Shown: positions 1 to 7,852 of the stretch, piece by piece
Layout: each line of letters begins with the position of its first letter
Position numbering within the stretch: position 1 is the first letter of the stretch
Program-made: the position numbers and the translations under genes
DNA from: Promethearchaeota archaeon
Lineage (GTDB): Archaea; Asgardarchaeota; Lokiarchaeia; Sigynarchaeales; SOKP01
Length of the DNA stretch: 19,677 bases
NCBI GenBank assembly: GCA_030668025.1
Contig: DAOUUT010000028.1
Span: 1-19,677 of the forward strand
Direction: 5' to 3'
Notes under the pieces: model-generated
The model's database searches: none
Told to the model about the DNA's origin: nothing
Seen by the model: the letters and a program-made list of their open reading frames with translations, nothing else

Positions 1-293
1 ATCTCTCGTTTACAATAATAACATTCAAAATCAATGTTACTATTAATTTCTGAAGTTACTCGTTTACCTAGCCAAGTGGGATACAGTTTTTTCCCTACTT
101 CTACAATTTCACCAGCAAATTCGTGACCTAATATGAGTGGGATGGGCGTTGGAAGATATCCACTTACTATTGCTATATCCGTGCCACAAATTCCCGCAGC
201 TTTTACTTGAATTAAAACTTGAGAATCTTCAGGTTCAGGTTTAGGAACTTCTTTAATGGCAATTTTGTGCCCATCAAATACAGCAGCTTTCAT
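1..293 (-). CDS. Zinc-dependent alcohol dehydrogenase, N-terminal part (cut by window edge)
   Basis: The reading frame starts at an ATG (293-291) and is open to the window edge, giving 97 residues of a medium-chain dehydrogenase/reductase. Visible family signatures are the catalytic-zinc cysteine in ICGTD (C36), the GHE motif (H57, E58) and the first two cysteines of the structural-zinc lobe (C91, C94). The Rossmann NAD(P) domain lies outside the window, so cofactor and substrate cannot be read. Family members oxidise alcohols or polyols, or reduce aldehydes. It is the last visible gene of a minus-strand operon, 27 nt downstream of a nitrilase-family gene, so it probably acts in the same pathway. 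The family assignment is firm; the exact substrate is unknown. Confidence 0.9.
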   Translation of the reverse strand, partial: MKAAVFDGHKIAIKEVPKPEPEDSQVLIQVKAAGICGTDIAIVSGYLPTPIPLILGHEFAGEIVEVGKKLYPTWLGKRVTSEINSNIDFECYYCKRE

Positions 294-320
294 GGTTTAA
301 ATCTTTTTTTAATAAAATGA

Positions 321-1106
321 TTATAGAAGATAGAACTCTGGTCTTCTATCATTTAGTAAATCGTTATATCTATTAAGCTTTTTATCTCTTGCGTGATTTA
401 CGTCAATTTCTATAAAATTAATGTAAACTTTATCCGTTGGTGCGGACGAGAGAACATCCCCATTATAAGACGTGATTTGACTTCCCCCCGTAAACTTAAA
501 ATCGTCTTCTCCCCTTACTTCGTTGCCAATTCTGTTAGAAGTTACAGCAAAAACGCGATTTACCAAACAATGAGTAGTCATAGCTTTTTGACAATACGGA
601 AGTACTAAGTTAGCGGGATGCGCAATGATATCCGCTCCAAGAAGCGCAAGGGTTCGAGCAGTCTCAGGGAAAAACCAATCAAAACAAATCATTATTCCGA
701 TTCTCGCATTTTTTACTTCAAAAATTTGCAGAGGTTTATTTCCTGGAGAAAACCAAAGTTTTTCTTTATAATAAAGATGGATTTTCCTATATGTGCCAAT
801 AACTTCATTTTTTGAAGCTAACATGGCTGAATTAAATATTTCATCACCATCTTTCTCAATAAAACCTCCTATTACGATTCCCCCTGTATCTTTTGCTAAG
901 GATTTTAGAAATTGAGCCGTTTGGCCATTAATATCTTCCGCTAAAGATTCAGCTTCTTTTTTAGAAATGAAAGTATAACCGGTTGCGAAAAGTTCAGGTA
1001 ATACAATTAAATCTGCTTTGGTATTGCTTAATAAGTTCTTTACTTGTTCAAAGTTTTGAGTCTTTTCGCTAAAAGTTGGAGAAGTTTGAATATAACCAAT
1101 TTTCAT
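321..1106 (-). CDS. Nitrilase-superfamily carbon-nitrogen hydrolase
   Basis: This 261-residue protein has the full nitrilase-superfamily catalytic set: Glu38 in LPELF, Lys108 in YRKIHLY, a second Glu at 115, and the nucleophile Cys141 in MICFDWFFPE. The length is typical of a single-domain cytoplasmic amidase of this superfamily. Members hydrolyse amides or N-carbamoyl compounds, or less often nitriles; the branch cannot be assigned by eye, and omega-amidase-like or N-carbamoyl-amine amidase-like are both possible. The ATG lies 2 nt after the stop of the upstream gene and an AAGGAA ribosome-binding site overlaps that gene's end, so translation is probably coupled. It sits between three membrane beta-helix genes and a zinc dehydrogenase. 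Confidence 0.9.
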   Translation of the reverse strand: MKIGYIQTSPTFSEKTQNFEQVKNLLSNTKADLIVLPELFATGYTFISKKEAESLAEDINGQTAQFLKSLAKDTGGIVIGGFIEKDGDEIFNSAMLASKNEVIGTYRKIHLYYKEKLWFSPGNKPLQIFEVKNARIGIMICFDWFFPETARTLALLGADIIAHPANLVLPYCQKAMTTHCLVNRVFAVTSNRIGNEVRGEDDFKFTGGSQITSYNGDVLSSAPTDKVYINFIEIDVNHARDKKLNRYNDLLNDRRPEFYLL

Positions 1107-1108
1107 GA

Positions 1109-2035
1109 TTATTCCTTTTTTTCAGTTTTTTCTTCGGGTTTTTCTTCCAGTTTTTCTTTTCTTATATGAATTCTTCTTTCTTTGAGAGGTATTTTTTTTT
1201 TTACATGCCGGATAACATATTGTTCGTCGTATTTCTTTAATAATCCGTCAAGATCTCCAACGGTTTTAGTAAGTTTTTCGAGTGGAATGTCTTCGAAAAA
1301 TCTATTTTTCTTGAATTTTTTCGCAGGACCACCATTGTACACCCAACCTTCTTCTAGTTCTTGACCTACCATGGTAGACGACCAAGTGTTTAAAATGCAG
1401 TTTTTTCCTATATGAGTGCCAGGCATAATTATTACATGTGCGCCTATTCTTACATTTTCTTCAATGATGGTTTTTTTAATGATTAAAAAGTTTCCTATAA
1501 TAACCGAAGATTGAATTATAGCGCCCTGGCCAACAACTACATTTTTTCCGAACTCGATAAATTCAGTATCCACCCAACCTTCAAAAAGAGAGTTAGAAAA
1601 TTTTGTTTTTACTCCGAATACTTTAAAACAGATATTGTCTAAAAATGGAAAGGGAAATTTATGCGCGAGCCAAGTTGGCCACTTTTTAATTGTGTTTCTA
1701 AGACTCCAATATCTATAGTCTTTATCTGCGGGATCCCTTAGAAAAACGCCTTCTCTTGGTTTGTGAAAAACATTAACTATAATTAATAAAATTTTAGCAA
1801 AGAATATTGCAGCAAACACGGTTGTGACGTAAATTACAACGAAATAAAGAGGTAAAAACACGTAGAAATGAAGTGGTCTTATATCATTCCACAGCATCTG
1901 CCAATACCACCAAATTTCCAATATCGCAGGAAGTAGACTTATCCATATTAAAAAAATGTACAAAATCAAATACTTTTTCTTAACCAGTACGGTTGCACAA
2001 AAAGGACCGACGCGCATTGAATTCGGAACGCTCAC
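1109..2035 (-). CDS. Membrane-anchored hexapeptide-repeat (left-handed beta-helix) protein, paralogue 3
   Basis: A 308-residue protein with two strongly hydrophobic segments (about residues 18-45 and 53-90) and then a left-handed beta-helix made of hexapeptide repeats (about 165-245, for example VVGQGA, VIIGN, VRIGAHVIIMPGTHIG). It ends with the GGPAKKF-type turn that closes many hexapeptide acyltransferases, followed by a basic/acidic tail rich in Lys and Glu. The start is a GTG overlapping the upstream TGA (GTGA); an ATG six codons later is an alternative. The fold combination recalls the C-terminal membrane/hexapeptide region of Pls/PosA-type peptide synthetases, so an acyl- or aminoacyl-transfer role on a membrane substrate is possible, but no substrate is shown. 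It is the third of three tandem paralogues. Confidence 0.75.
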   Translation of the reverse strand: MSVPNSMRVGPFCATVLVKKKYLILYIFLIWISLLPAILEIWWYWQMLWNDIRPLHFYVFLPLYFVVIYVTTVFAAIFFAKILLIIVNVFHKPREGVFLRDPADKDYRYWSLRNTIKKWPTWLAHKFPFPFLDNICFKVFGVKTKFSNSLFEGWVDTEFIEFGKNVVVGQGAIIQSSVIIGNFLIIKKTIIEENVRIGAHVIIMPGTHIGKNCILNTWSSTMVGQELEEGWVYNGGPAKKFKKNRFFEDIPLEKLTKTVGDLDGLLKKYDEQYVIRHVKKKIPLKERRIHIRKEKLEEKPEEKTEKKE

Positions 2036-2943
2036 TTTTCAACGCCTCCCTTTTTTCCTCTAATTAAATGTTTTTTATCTTCGTCGATATTAACTTCGAG
2101 TTCAACCTCAATTTTTTCTTCTTCGTCAACATCTACTTTGTGTATAATATCTCTTCTCGTTTCAGCGTATTTATTAGGCTTTAATTTTCTAGCAGGAATA
2201 CCCGAATATATCCAACCATCTTCTAGTTTTTGATTAAGAGTGGTAACTGATACCGCACCTAAAACAGTATCTTTTCCAAAGTGAGTTCCCGGGGCAATCG
2301 TGCTCTGTCCTCCAACAAGGGCGAAATCTTCGAAAGTTACTCTTTTAATAATTAGATAATTACCTACCACCATTGAGCTCATTATTACTGCCCCTTGTCC
2401 AACAGTTACGGTGTTTCCAAACTTAATAAATTCAGCGTCGCACCAAGCATCGTTCAAGTGGCTTGAAAAATCCATACTTAATCCAAACCAGCGAAAGGCT
2501 ATTACGTCTATCCAAGGTAAAGGCCAGTTTCTTATTAGCCACAAAACAATTTTTTTTATTTCGGTTCTTAACCGCCAAAATTCAAAATCTGTGTTTCCCT
2601 TCTCAGTTCGGAATATTCCCTCTTTGGGAAGGTGCATTAAATTTATCAAAATTAACAGAAGCTTACTAAAAAAGAAGCAACTAATAATGAATAGAAATGT
2701 GAGCCCTAACAATAAAGGTGGTAAAAATAACAATCTAATTATCCATGGTAATTTGCTTACAGTGTATCCGTACCAAAAAGTTGCTACAATAATACCTGAA
2801 AACCAAAAAATTGGTATATATACTATTAAAAACTTAACACTAACTCTGTTTATAGCAGAACTCGTAGTAAAATCAATATTAAAATCAGAGTCATCATCTG
2901 TGTTTTCAGGACCTTTATTTTCATCTTCTATATCTTCAGTCAT
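2032..2943 (-). CDS. Membrane-anchored hexapeptide-repeat (left-handed beta-helix) protein, paralogue 2
   Basis: A 303-residue paralogue of both flanking genes. An acidic N-terminus (about 1-28) precedes two hydrophobic stretches (about 37-62 and 68-105), then a conserved linker with a PKEGIF motif shared with the next gene (PREGVF). The hexapeptide beta-helix follows (about 175-245, with VTVGQGAVIMSS and IAPGTHFGKD) and closes with GIPARKLK. The tail is acidic. The shared order of motifs, including the EGW(V/I)Y-GxPA element, shows recent duplication with gene 1109-2035. Its stop overlaps the next gene's GTG, so the two are translationally coupled. Acyltransferase-like function is an inference from fold; no catalytic residue can be named with confidence. 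Confidence 0.75.
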   Translation of the reverse strand: MTEDIEDENKGPENTDDDSDFNIDFTTSSAINRVSVKFLIVYIPIFWFSGIIVATFWYGYTVSKLPWIIRLLFLPPLLLGLTFLFIISCFFFSKLLLILINLMHLPKEGIFRTEKGNTDFEFWRLRTEIKKIVLWLIRNWPLPWIDVIAFRWFGLSMDFSSHLNDAWCDAEFIKFGNTVTVGQGAVIMSSMVVGNYLIIKRVTFEDFALVGGQSTIAPGTHFGKDTVLGAVSVTTLNQKLEDGWIYSGIPARKLKPNKYAETRRDIIHKVDVDEEEKIEVELEVNIDEDKKHLIRGKKGGVEK

Positions 2944-2956
2944 TTTTATCTCACGC

Positions 2957-3016
2957 TTTTTTTTTCATGTTTTTTTTTTCATGTTTTTTTTTTCATGTTT
3001 TTTTTTTCATTTTTTT
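2957..3016. repeat. 14-bp tandem repeat (CATG plus ten T) at a gene junction
   Basis: CATG followed by ten T residues occurs at 2966, 2980 and 2994 (three exact 14-bp units), with a partial unit from 3008 and a nine-T tract before the first. The array covers the last codons and stop of the first beta-helix gene and the spacer before the next ATG at 2943. On the coding strand each unit reads ATGA followed by an A-tract, so every unit carries a stop in one frame. Confidence 0.95.
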
Positions 3017-3926
3017 CCACTTCTTTTCTTATCCTCTCTAACTTTGCGCTTTCTTGCTTAACTCTTAAACTTTCAGCCCGGATTAAATCATCTTCACTAA
3101 TCTTTAAGTAATCCATAGTTTTTTTCTTGAATATTCTACGTAAAGGCATACCAAAGTAATAATTATCTCCTTTTAACAAATTATGCTTCGTTGCTGCTGC
3201 CATTGGCAATAGATAGGAATTATCTCTTAGTTCGCATCCAGGGGCAATGTTGTTAAAACCCCCTAAAGTAACGTTTTCTCCTAGTTTGATTTCGAAATAA
3301 ACGATGTTACCGAAAATCCCCTCCACAAAATGGCTAGATAGCGCCGAATTTACTCCGATGTAGCAATTCTTTCCGATGTTTACATTTTTATCCGTAACTA
3401 CTGATTCTTCGAGCGTAGTACCTTTCTCAATCACGCTGGTACCTACATAGTTAAAGAACCAATTTGCTAACCAAGGAAATATTCCTTTCATGAAAGCATT
3501 CTTTCCGTATTTAATCATAAAGGATCTTATATGATATAAATTAGCCGTTTTAGAAGGGATGTTTCTTGGAATAATACCATCTTTACTAGGCGAAATCTTT
3601 TCAGTATGTTTCCAGATAATTCGCGAGATCAAACCTACTAAAAATAAGTGGATTAAATAACTCACAATAAGTACTAACGGTAAGGCTAAAAAAGCTAGTA
3701 AAGAATCAAGGTTCGTAAAGACAACAAATAGGTTATCTACTCTTAAAAAGAGAGGGATAAAAACTAATAAAATATACCCCATAAAAACAATTCCTGGAAT
3801 TACATATGAACTATAATATATAACAAAAAAGATACTTAAGTACCAATGGAATTGGAGTTGAATTTTTTCTTTATCAACTTCACCATCAGAGTCACTCATA
3901 TCAGTTGGTTTAATTTCGTCTAACAT
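2979..3926 (-). CDS. Membrane-anchored hexapeptide-repeat protein, paralogue 1 (first gene of operon)
   Basis: A 315-residue protein, the most divergent of the three paralogues. It has hydrophobic segments at about 28-66 and 75-110, a linker with KDGIIP, and a shorter or less regular hexapeptide helix (about 175-245, with VNIGKNCYIG, KLGENVTLGG and IAPGCEL), ending with GMPLRRIF. The last codons fall in a 14-bp tandem repeat of A-tracts, giving a Lys/Asn/Met-rich C-terminus. The ATG at 3926 follows a GGTG-type weak ribosome-binding site. It opens an operon of at least five genes. Role unknown; a membrane-linked transferase or scaffold is a reasonable guess from the fold. Confidence 0.7.
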   Translation of the reverse strand: MLDEIKPTDMSDSDGEVDKEKIQLQFHWYLSIFFVIYYSSYVIPGIVFMGYILLVFIPLFLRVDNLFVVFTNLDSLLAFLALPLVLIVSYLIHLFLVGLISRIIWKHTEKISPSKDGIIPRNIPSKTANLYHIRSFMIKYGKNAFMKGIFPWLANWFFNYVGTSVIEKGTTLEESVVTDKNVNIGKNCYIGVNSALSSHFVEGIFGNIVYFEIKLGENVTLGGFNNIAPGCELRDNSYLLPMAAATKHNLLKGDNYYFGMPLRRIFKKKTMDYLKISEDDLIRAESLRVKQESAKLERIRKEVEKNEKKNMKKKT

Positions 3927-4256
3927 TATTTACTACACCAATATTATCGTTAAAATCAATTAGTTTTAGTATTTGAACTTTCTAAATCGAATTTAATATT
4001 TTTAATATAAATAATATTTTAATCAATTTCAATTTTTTTTTTAAATATGCTAACCAATAAAAAGATATTGTTAATGAAGGTTTCTATAAGTTATAAAAAC
4101 CGACGTAAATACATTAGAAAACCATAAGAGATGTAATATTGATTAATCGTAAAAAATTTAAACTAATTGGGTAATTTTAATAGTAGACGTAGAATTAAAA
4201 GAAATATGCAAGATTTTAACAGATTCATCAATCGCTTAATAATCTTGAATCAATAA

Positions 4257-4274
4257 TTTTATATTATATTATAA
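4257..4274 (+). promoter_or_regulatory. Candidate TATA box for the ribonucleotide reductase gene
   Basis: A run of alternating T and A (TTTTATATTATATTATAA) lies about 100 bp before the start codon, which would place transcription initiation near 4290 and give a leader of roughly 85 nt. The surrounding DNA is so AT-rich that this could be chance. Confidence 0.35.
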
Positions 4275-4362
4275 CTTAAATTAAAAATTAGGTTAAGGCA
4301 CTTAAAATTTAGACATTTTTAATAACGCCGATAAAATTAATGTTTTAACCATTATCGCAATT

Positions 4363-4368
4363 AAGGAG
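4363..4368 (+). promoter_or_regulatory. Ribosome-binding site AAGGAG
   Basis: AAGGAG lies 7 nt before the ATG at 4376. It is a clear Shine-Dalgarno match in AT-rich DNA and fixes the start of the ribonucleotide reductase. Confidence 0.8.
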
Positions 4369-4375
4369 TAAAATA

Positions 4376-7300
4376 ATGACTGATAATTCGTTTTCATTAG
4401 TAGATTTGTATCCAAAATATGTTATAAACTCGAAAGGCGAAAAGAAAAAATTCGAAGTATCTAACATAGCAAAAGTATTAAACAAAGAAACTGGTCTTGA
4501 TATAAACATAGCGGAAGAAGTTACAGAAGATGTCATTCGAATAATTATTGGTATAGGAAATGAGGAGATCACTACTAATTACATTAGAGAATTAGTATGT
4601 GTTGAGTTAACCCAACGAGGTTTAAATAAATACCGAAATTTATTTGCCCGAGCTATTAATTTGGAAAACATATCTTTCACATTAGACGATAATTTTCTTG
4701 CTAAATTTATAGGGAAACAACCTGATTGGGGCCCTTTAGGGTACATCACATACAAAAGAACCTACGCCAGAGTTGTAGAAGGAGAGAACAGAAAAGAAGA
4801 GTTCTGGGAAACCATCAGAAGAGTTGTCGAAGGTTGTTATTCAATCCAAAAAGAGCATTGCATCAAGTTAAGTTTACCTTGGACCGATGCTAAAGCTCAG
4901 AAATCTGCTCAAATAATGTATAGTAAAATCTGGAACTTTAAATTCCTACCGCCCGGAAGAGGTCTCTGGATGATGGGGACAGAGTTTATCGCTCGTCACG
5001 GTTCTATGTCGCTTAATAACTGCGGGTTTGCCTCTACCGAAGATATTAACTTAAAATACTCGAAAGCGTTTCAATTTGTGATGGATGCGTTAATGTTGGG
5101 TGTGGGGGTAGGTTTTGATACGAAAGGAGCGGGTAAAATAACAATTAAAAAACCTATAGAAGATCATTTTACTTTTCAAATACCCGATAGCAGAGAAGGT
5201 TGGGTGGAATCGCTTAAACTTGTTATAGAAGCGTATCTTTTAGGTAAACGAATCCCTGATTTTGATTTTAGCTTAATTAGGTCTGCAGGTCAGCCAATTA
5301 GAGGTTTTGGAGGAATTGCCAGCGGTCCAGAACCTTTAAAGGATATGTTGATGAATATTCAAAAAATTTTTGAAGCTCGAATTGGTCAACCAATAAGTTC
5401 ACTTGATATCTTGGATATAATGAATCTAATAGGAAAATGTGTCGTAGCCGGTAATGTTCGCAGGAGCGCTGAAATAGCCTTAGGAGAAGCCACCGATTTA
5501 GAGTTTATAAAGTGCAAACAAGATAAAGAAAAACTTTATTCGCATAGATGGGCAAGTAATAACAGTATATTTGCAACAAAAGGATTAGATTATTCTTTCA
5601 TAGCAGATCAGATTGCTGTGAATGGAGAACCTGGAGTTCTCTGGTTAGAAAACGCAAGAGCATATTCTCGAATGGGAAACCCTCCAGATCATAAAGATAA
5701 AAAAGCTGCGGGCGTAAATCCTTGCGGAGAACAAACACTAGAAAGCTTTGAATTATGTTGTGTAACAGGTGATACAAGAATTCAGACTAAGAATAGTGCT
5801 CCTCGAATTTCAGAGGTTGTTAATAAAGAAGTAAAAGTATGGAATGGAGATCGTTGGTCAAAAGTAGTTCCATTCCTAGCAGCTAAAGATAAAGAAATTT
5901 ATCGAGTGCATTTATCGGACGGTTCTTATTTAGATTGTACTCCAGATCATAAATGGCATATCAAACCATCGACAGCTAGAATTTTTCGATCAGTAGAGAC
6001 AATAGATCTAAAATCAGGAGATTTTGTTGTACCATTCGAAATTGATAGAGAATTTGGCGGTATCTATGAGCCTAATGCATTTGAGTACGGATTATTTTCG
6101 GGGGATGGCTATATTGATAGGAATTATCCTATGGTTTGTATTTGTGGAGAAAAATCAAAATTAAAAGATCTTGATGTTAAAGGAACTTGGTATAAGGAAC
6201 AAATAAAAGAAGGTCTTAAAGAACCATATAACCGACTGAATCTTAAAAGCGTTATTGACTTGGAACTAGCACTACTTCTGAACGATAAATCTAATGGTCT
6301 CCCTGATATTATTTTTAGTTGGGATCGAGAATCAATATTAGAATTTATTGCAGGACTAATTGAGACTGATGGAAATTTATGTCATCAGGTAAATACAGAT
6401 AACTATAGAATTTTTGGAAATGTAGAAAAGATACGAGATCTTCAAATACTCCTTCGCAGAGTAGGGATTAATCATTCTACTATTTATAGCGCAGGTGAAG
6501 CTGGAGAAGAAACAAATTTTGGAACCAGAAATTATACAATCTTTTGTTTATATATCCCGTCATATGAATGTGGAGAAATACCTACAAGAATTAAAAAAGC
6601 TATTAGTATAGGCCCAAGATATGCAGTCAATAATCGCCATCCAGAAGGAAAATTGATTGATAGAGCTAGAAAACAAAAAATTATAAAAGTTGAGAAATTA
6701 AACAACCTTCAATCTATTTACTGTTTTACTGAACCTTTAAACCATATGGGTGTATTTGGTAATGTTCTTACATATCAATGTCTTGTAGAGACGTTCCCTT
6801 CAAGACATGAATCATACGAGGAGTATCAAAACACTCTAAAGTCCGCTTATTTATATGCCAAATCTGTTACGCTTGTAAATACGCATTGGCAAGAAACTAA
6901 CGCAGTCATGCTTAAGAATAGGCGAATGGGAATTTCACAAACAGGAATAATTGAAGCTTTTGTGAAACATGGGAGAAGGACTATGTTAGACTGGTGCGAT
7001 AAAGGCTATAAATATATACGCGAATTGGACGAGGATTATTCCGATTGGTTGTGCATCCCAAAATCGATAAAAATCACTACGGTTAAACCGAGCGGAACCG
7101 TTAGCTTACTTCCGGGAGTCCCTCCAGGAATTCATTATCCTCATTCAGAATATTACATTAGAAGAATTCGCATTTCGAAGAATTCTGATTTGATAGAACC
7201 CATTAAAAACGCTGGTTATTACATAGAGGACGATTCGTATTCTCCTAATACTATTGTAGTCGAATTTCCCGTCCACGAACAATTATTTGAACGTTCCAAG

Positions 7301-7630
7301 GACGATGTTTCTATATGGGAACAAGCGGAAAATGCTGCAGACTATCAAAAATATTGGTCCGACAACCAAGTATCAATTACGATTACTTTTAAGCAAGACG
7401 AGGCAAATCAGATTAAACACGTGTTGGAGTGCTTTGAAGATAAACTAAAAAGCGTGAGTTTCCTACCAATAAAAGAGCACGGATACAAGCAAGCACCCTA
7501 CGAAGAAATCACAAAAGAAAAATTTGATGAAATGGTTTCAAAACTTAAACCTTTAGATTTGGATACAACAGAAGATAGAGCAATAGGAAGTAAGTTCTGT
7601 GATTCGGAAGCTTGTGAAATTAAGTATTAA
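4376..7630 (+). CDS. nrdJ: Adenosylcobalamin-dependent ribonucleoside-triphosphate reductase (class II) with intein
   Basis: The 1084-residue precursor encodes a monomeric class II reductase resembling the Lactobacillus leichmannii enzyme, which makes deoxynucleotides from ribonucleoside triphosphates using B12. An ATP-cone-like region (about 12-95) precedes the catalytic barrel. Visible active-site residues are Cys216 (LNNCGFAST), the thiyl-radical cysteine Cys450 in NPCGEQ, its redox partner Cys461 eleven residues later, and a C-terminal redox pair C1075-x4-C1080 that would re-reduce the site. Residues 462-801 are an intein; without it the extein is 744 residues, close to the 739 of the Lactobacillus enzyme, and rejoins as ELCCLVETF. 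The gene stands alone, with AT-rich spacers on both sides. The family call is very secure. Confidence 0.95.
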   Translation: MTDNSFSLVDLYPKYVINSKGEKKKFEVSNIAKVLNKETGLDINIAEEVTEDVIRIIIGIGNEEITTNYIRELVCVELTQRGLNKYRNLFARAINLENISFTLDDNFLAKFIGKQPDWGPLGYITYKRTYARVVEGENRKEEFWETIRRVVEGCYSIQKEHCIKLSLPWTDAKAQKSAQIMYSKIWNFKFLPPGRGLWMMGTEFIARHGSMSLNNCGFASTEDINLKYSKAFQFVMDALMLGVGVGFDTKGAGKITIKKPIEDHFTFQIPDSREGWVESLKLVIEAYLLGKRIPDFDFSLIRSAGQPIRGFGGIASGPEPLKDMLMNIQKIFEARIGQPISSLDILDIMNLIGKCVVAGNVRRSAEIALGEATDLEFIKCKQDKEKLYSHRWASNNSIFATKGLDYSFIADQIAVNGEPGVLWLENARAYSRMGNPPDHKDKKAAGVNPCGEQTLESFELCCVTGDTRIQTKNSAPRISEVVNKEVKVWNGDRWSKVVPFLAAKDKEIYRVHLSDGSYLDCTPDHKWHIKPSTARIFRSVETIDLKSGDFVVPFEIDREFGGIYEPNAFEYGLFSGDGYIDRNYPMVCICGEKSKLKDLDVKGTWYKEQIKEGLKEPYNRLNLKSVIDLELALLLNDKSNGLPDIIFSWDRESILEFIAGLIETDGNLCHQVNTDNYRIFGNVEKIRDLQILLRRVGINHSTIYSAGEAGEETNFGTRNYTIFCLYIPSYECGEIPTRIKKAISIGPRYAVNNRHPEGKLIDRARKQKIIKVEKLNNLQSIYCFTEPLNHMGVFGNVLTYQCLVETFPSRHESYEEYQNTLKSAYLYAKSVTLVNTHWQETNAVMLKNRRMGISQTGIIEAFVKHGRRTMLDWCDKGYKYIRELDEDYSDWLCIPKSIKITTVKPSGTVSLLPGVPPGIHYPHSEYYIRRIRISKNSDLIEPIKNAGYYIEDDSYSPNTIVVEFPVHEQLFERSKDDVSIWEQAENAADYQKYWSDNQVSITITFKQDEANQIKHVLECFEDKLKSVSFLPIKEHGYKQAPYEEITKEKFDEMVSKLKPLDLDTTEDRAIGSKFCDSEACEIKY
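5759..6778 (+). mobile_element. Intein with LAGLIDADG homing endonuclease inside nrdJ
   Basis: A 340-residue in-frame insertion (precursor residues 462-801). It starts with Cys462 in CVTGDTRI (block A) and has the block B motif TPDH (Thr522, His525). It carries two LAGLIDADG helices, LFSGDGYI (Asp577) and AGLIETDG (Asp665), both keeping the metal-binding acid, so endonuclease activity is possible. The C-terminal block has His790 and ends VFGNVLTYQ before Cys802. The last residue is Gln rather than Asn and the penultimate residue is Tyr rather than His, a non-standard but splicing-compatible type. The boundaries are supported because removal restores a standard reductase sequence. The host site lies directly after the active-site Cys461. 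Confidence 0.93.
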
Positions 7631-7852
7631 ATTAGTATTTAGTTAATTGTAATATCTTTTATCTTTTCTTAATGTATATCTTGCTTAAAAATTGTCGACG
7701 TAAAACAATAAAATTATAAACTTCAAACAATATTTGTATAACTAATAAAATTCTTAAGAAAAAAAGTAAAAGGTCTTATTAAGAAAAAATTAAAAGCTAT
7801 CGAAGAAATTTAATTTTATTACAAGAATAAAATAATGGAAGAGTGAATAAGT

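Larger units (their letters stand above)
3927..4375. other. AT-rich divergent intergenic region
   Basis: 449 bp between the minus-strand beta-helix operon and the plus-strand ribonucleotide reductase. It is very AT-rich, with T- and A-tracts around 4028-4041 and 4150-4160. I see no credible small gene or structural RNA. It should hold promoters for both directions; the clearest element is the TATA-like stretch at 4257-4274. Confidence 0.6.

Noticed and set aside
648..660. tRNA T-arm-like GGTTCGAGC
   Set aside because: It lies inside the nitrilase coding sequence with no acceptor stem or anticodon arm around it.
2957..3016. CRISPR-like array
   Set aside because: The units are 14 bp, directly tandem with no spacers and mostly homopolymer.
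2411..3061. Open frame of 216 codons on the plus strand
   Set aside because: It is antisense to two beta-helix genes, runs through the 14-bp repeat as Phe/Cys low-complexity sequence, and shows no family features.
3927..4375. Cobalamin riboswitch or NrdR-type box upstream of the B12-dependent reductase
   Set aside because: No conserved B12-box or palindromic NrdR-like sites are visible, and such riboswitches are not expected in archaea.
7835..7846. Four-codon upstream open frame (ATG GAA GAG TGA) before the gene at 7853
   Set aside because: Too short to judge; the GGAAGAG is more simply read as a ribosome-binding site.
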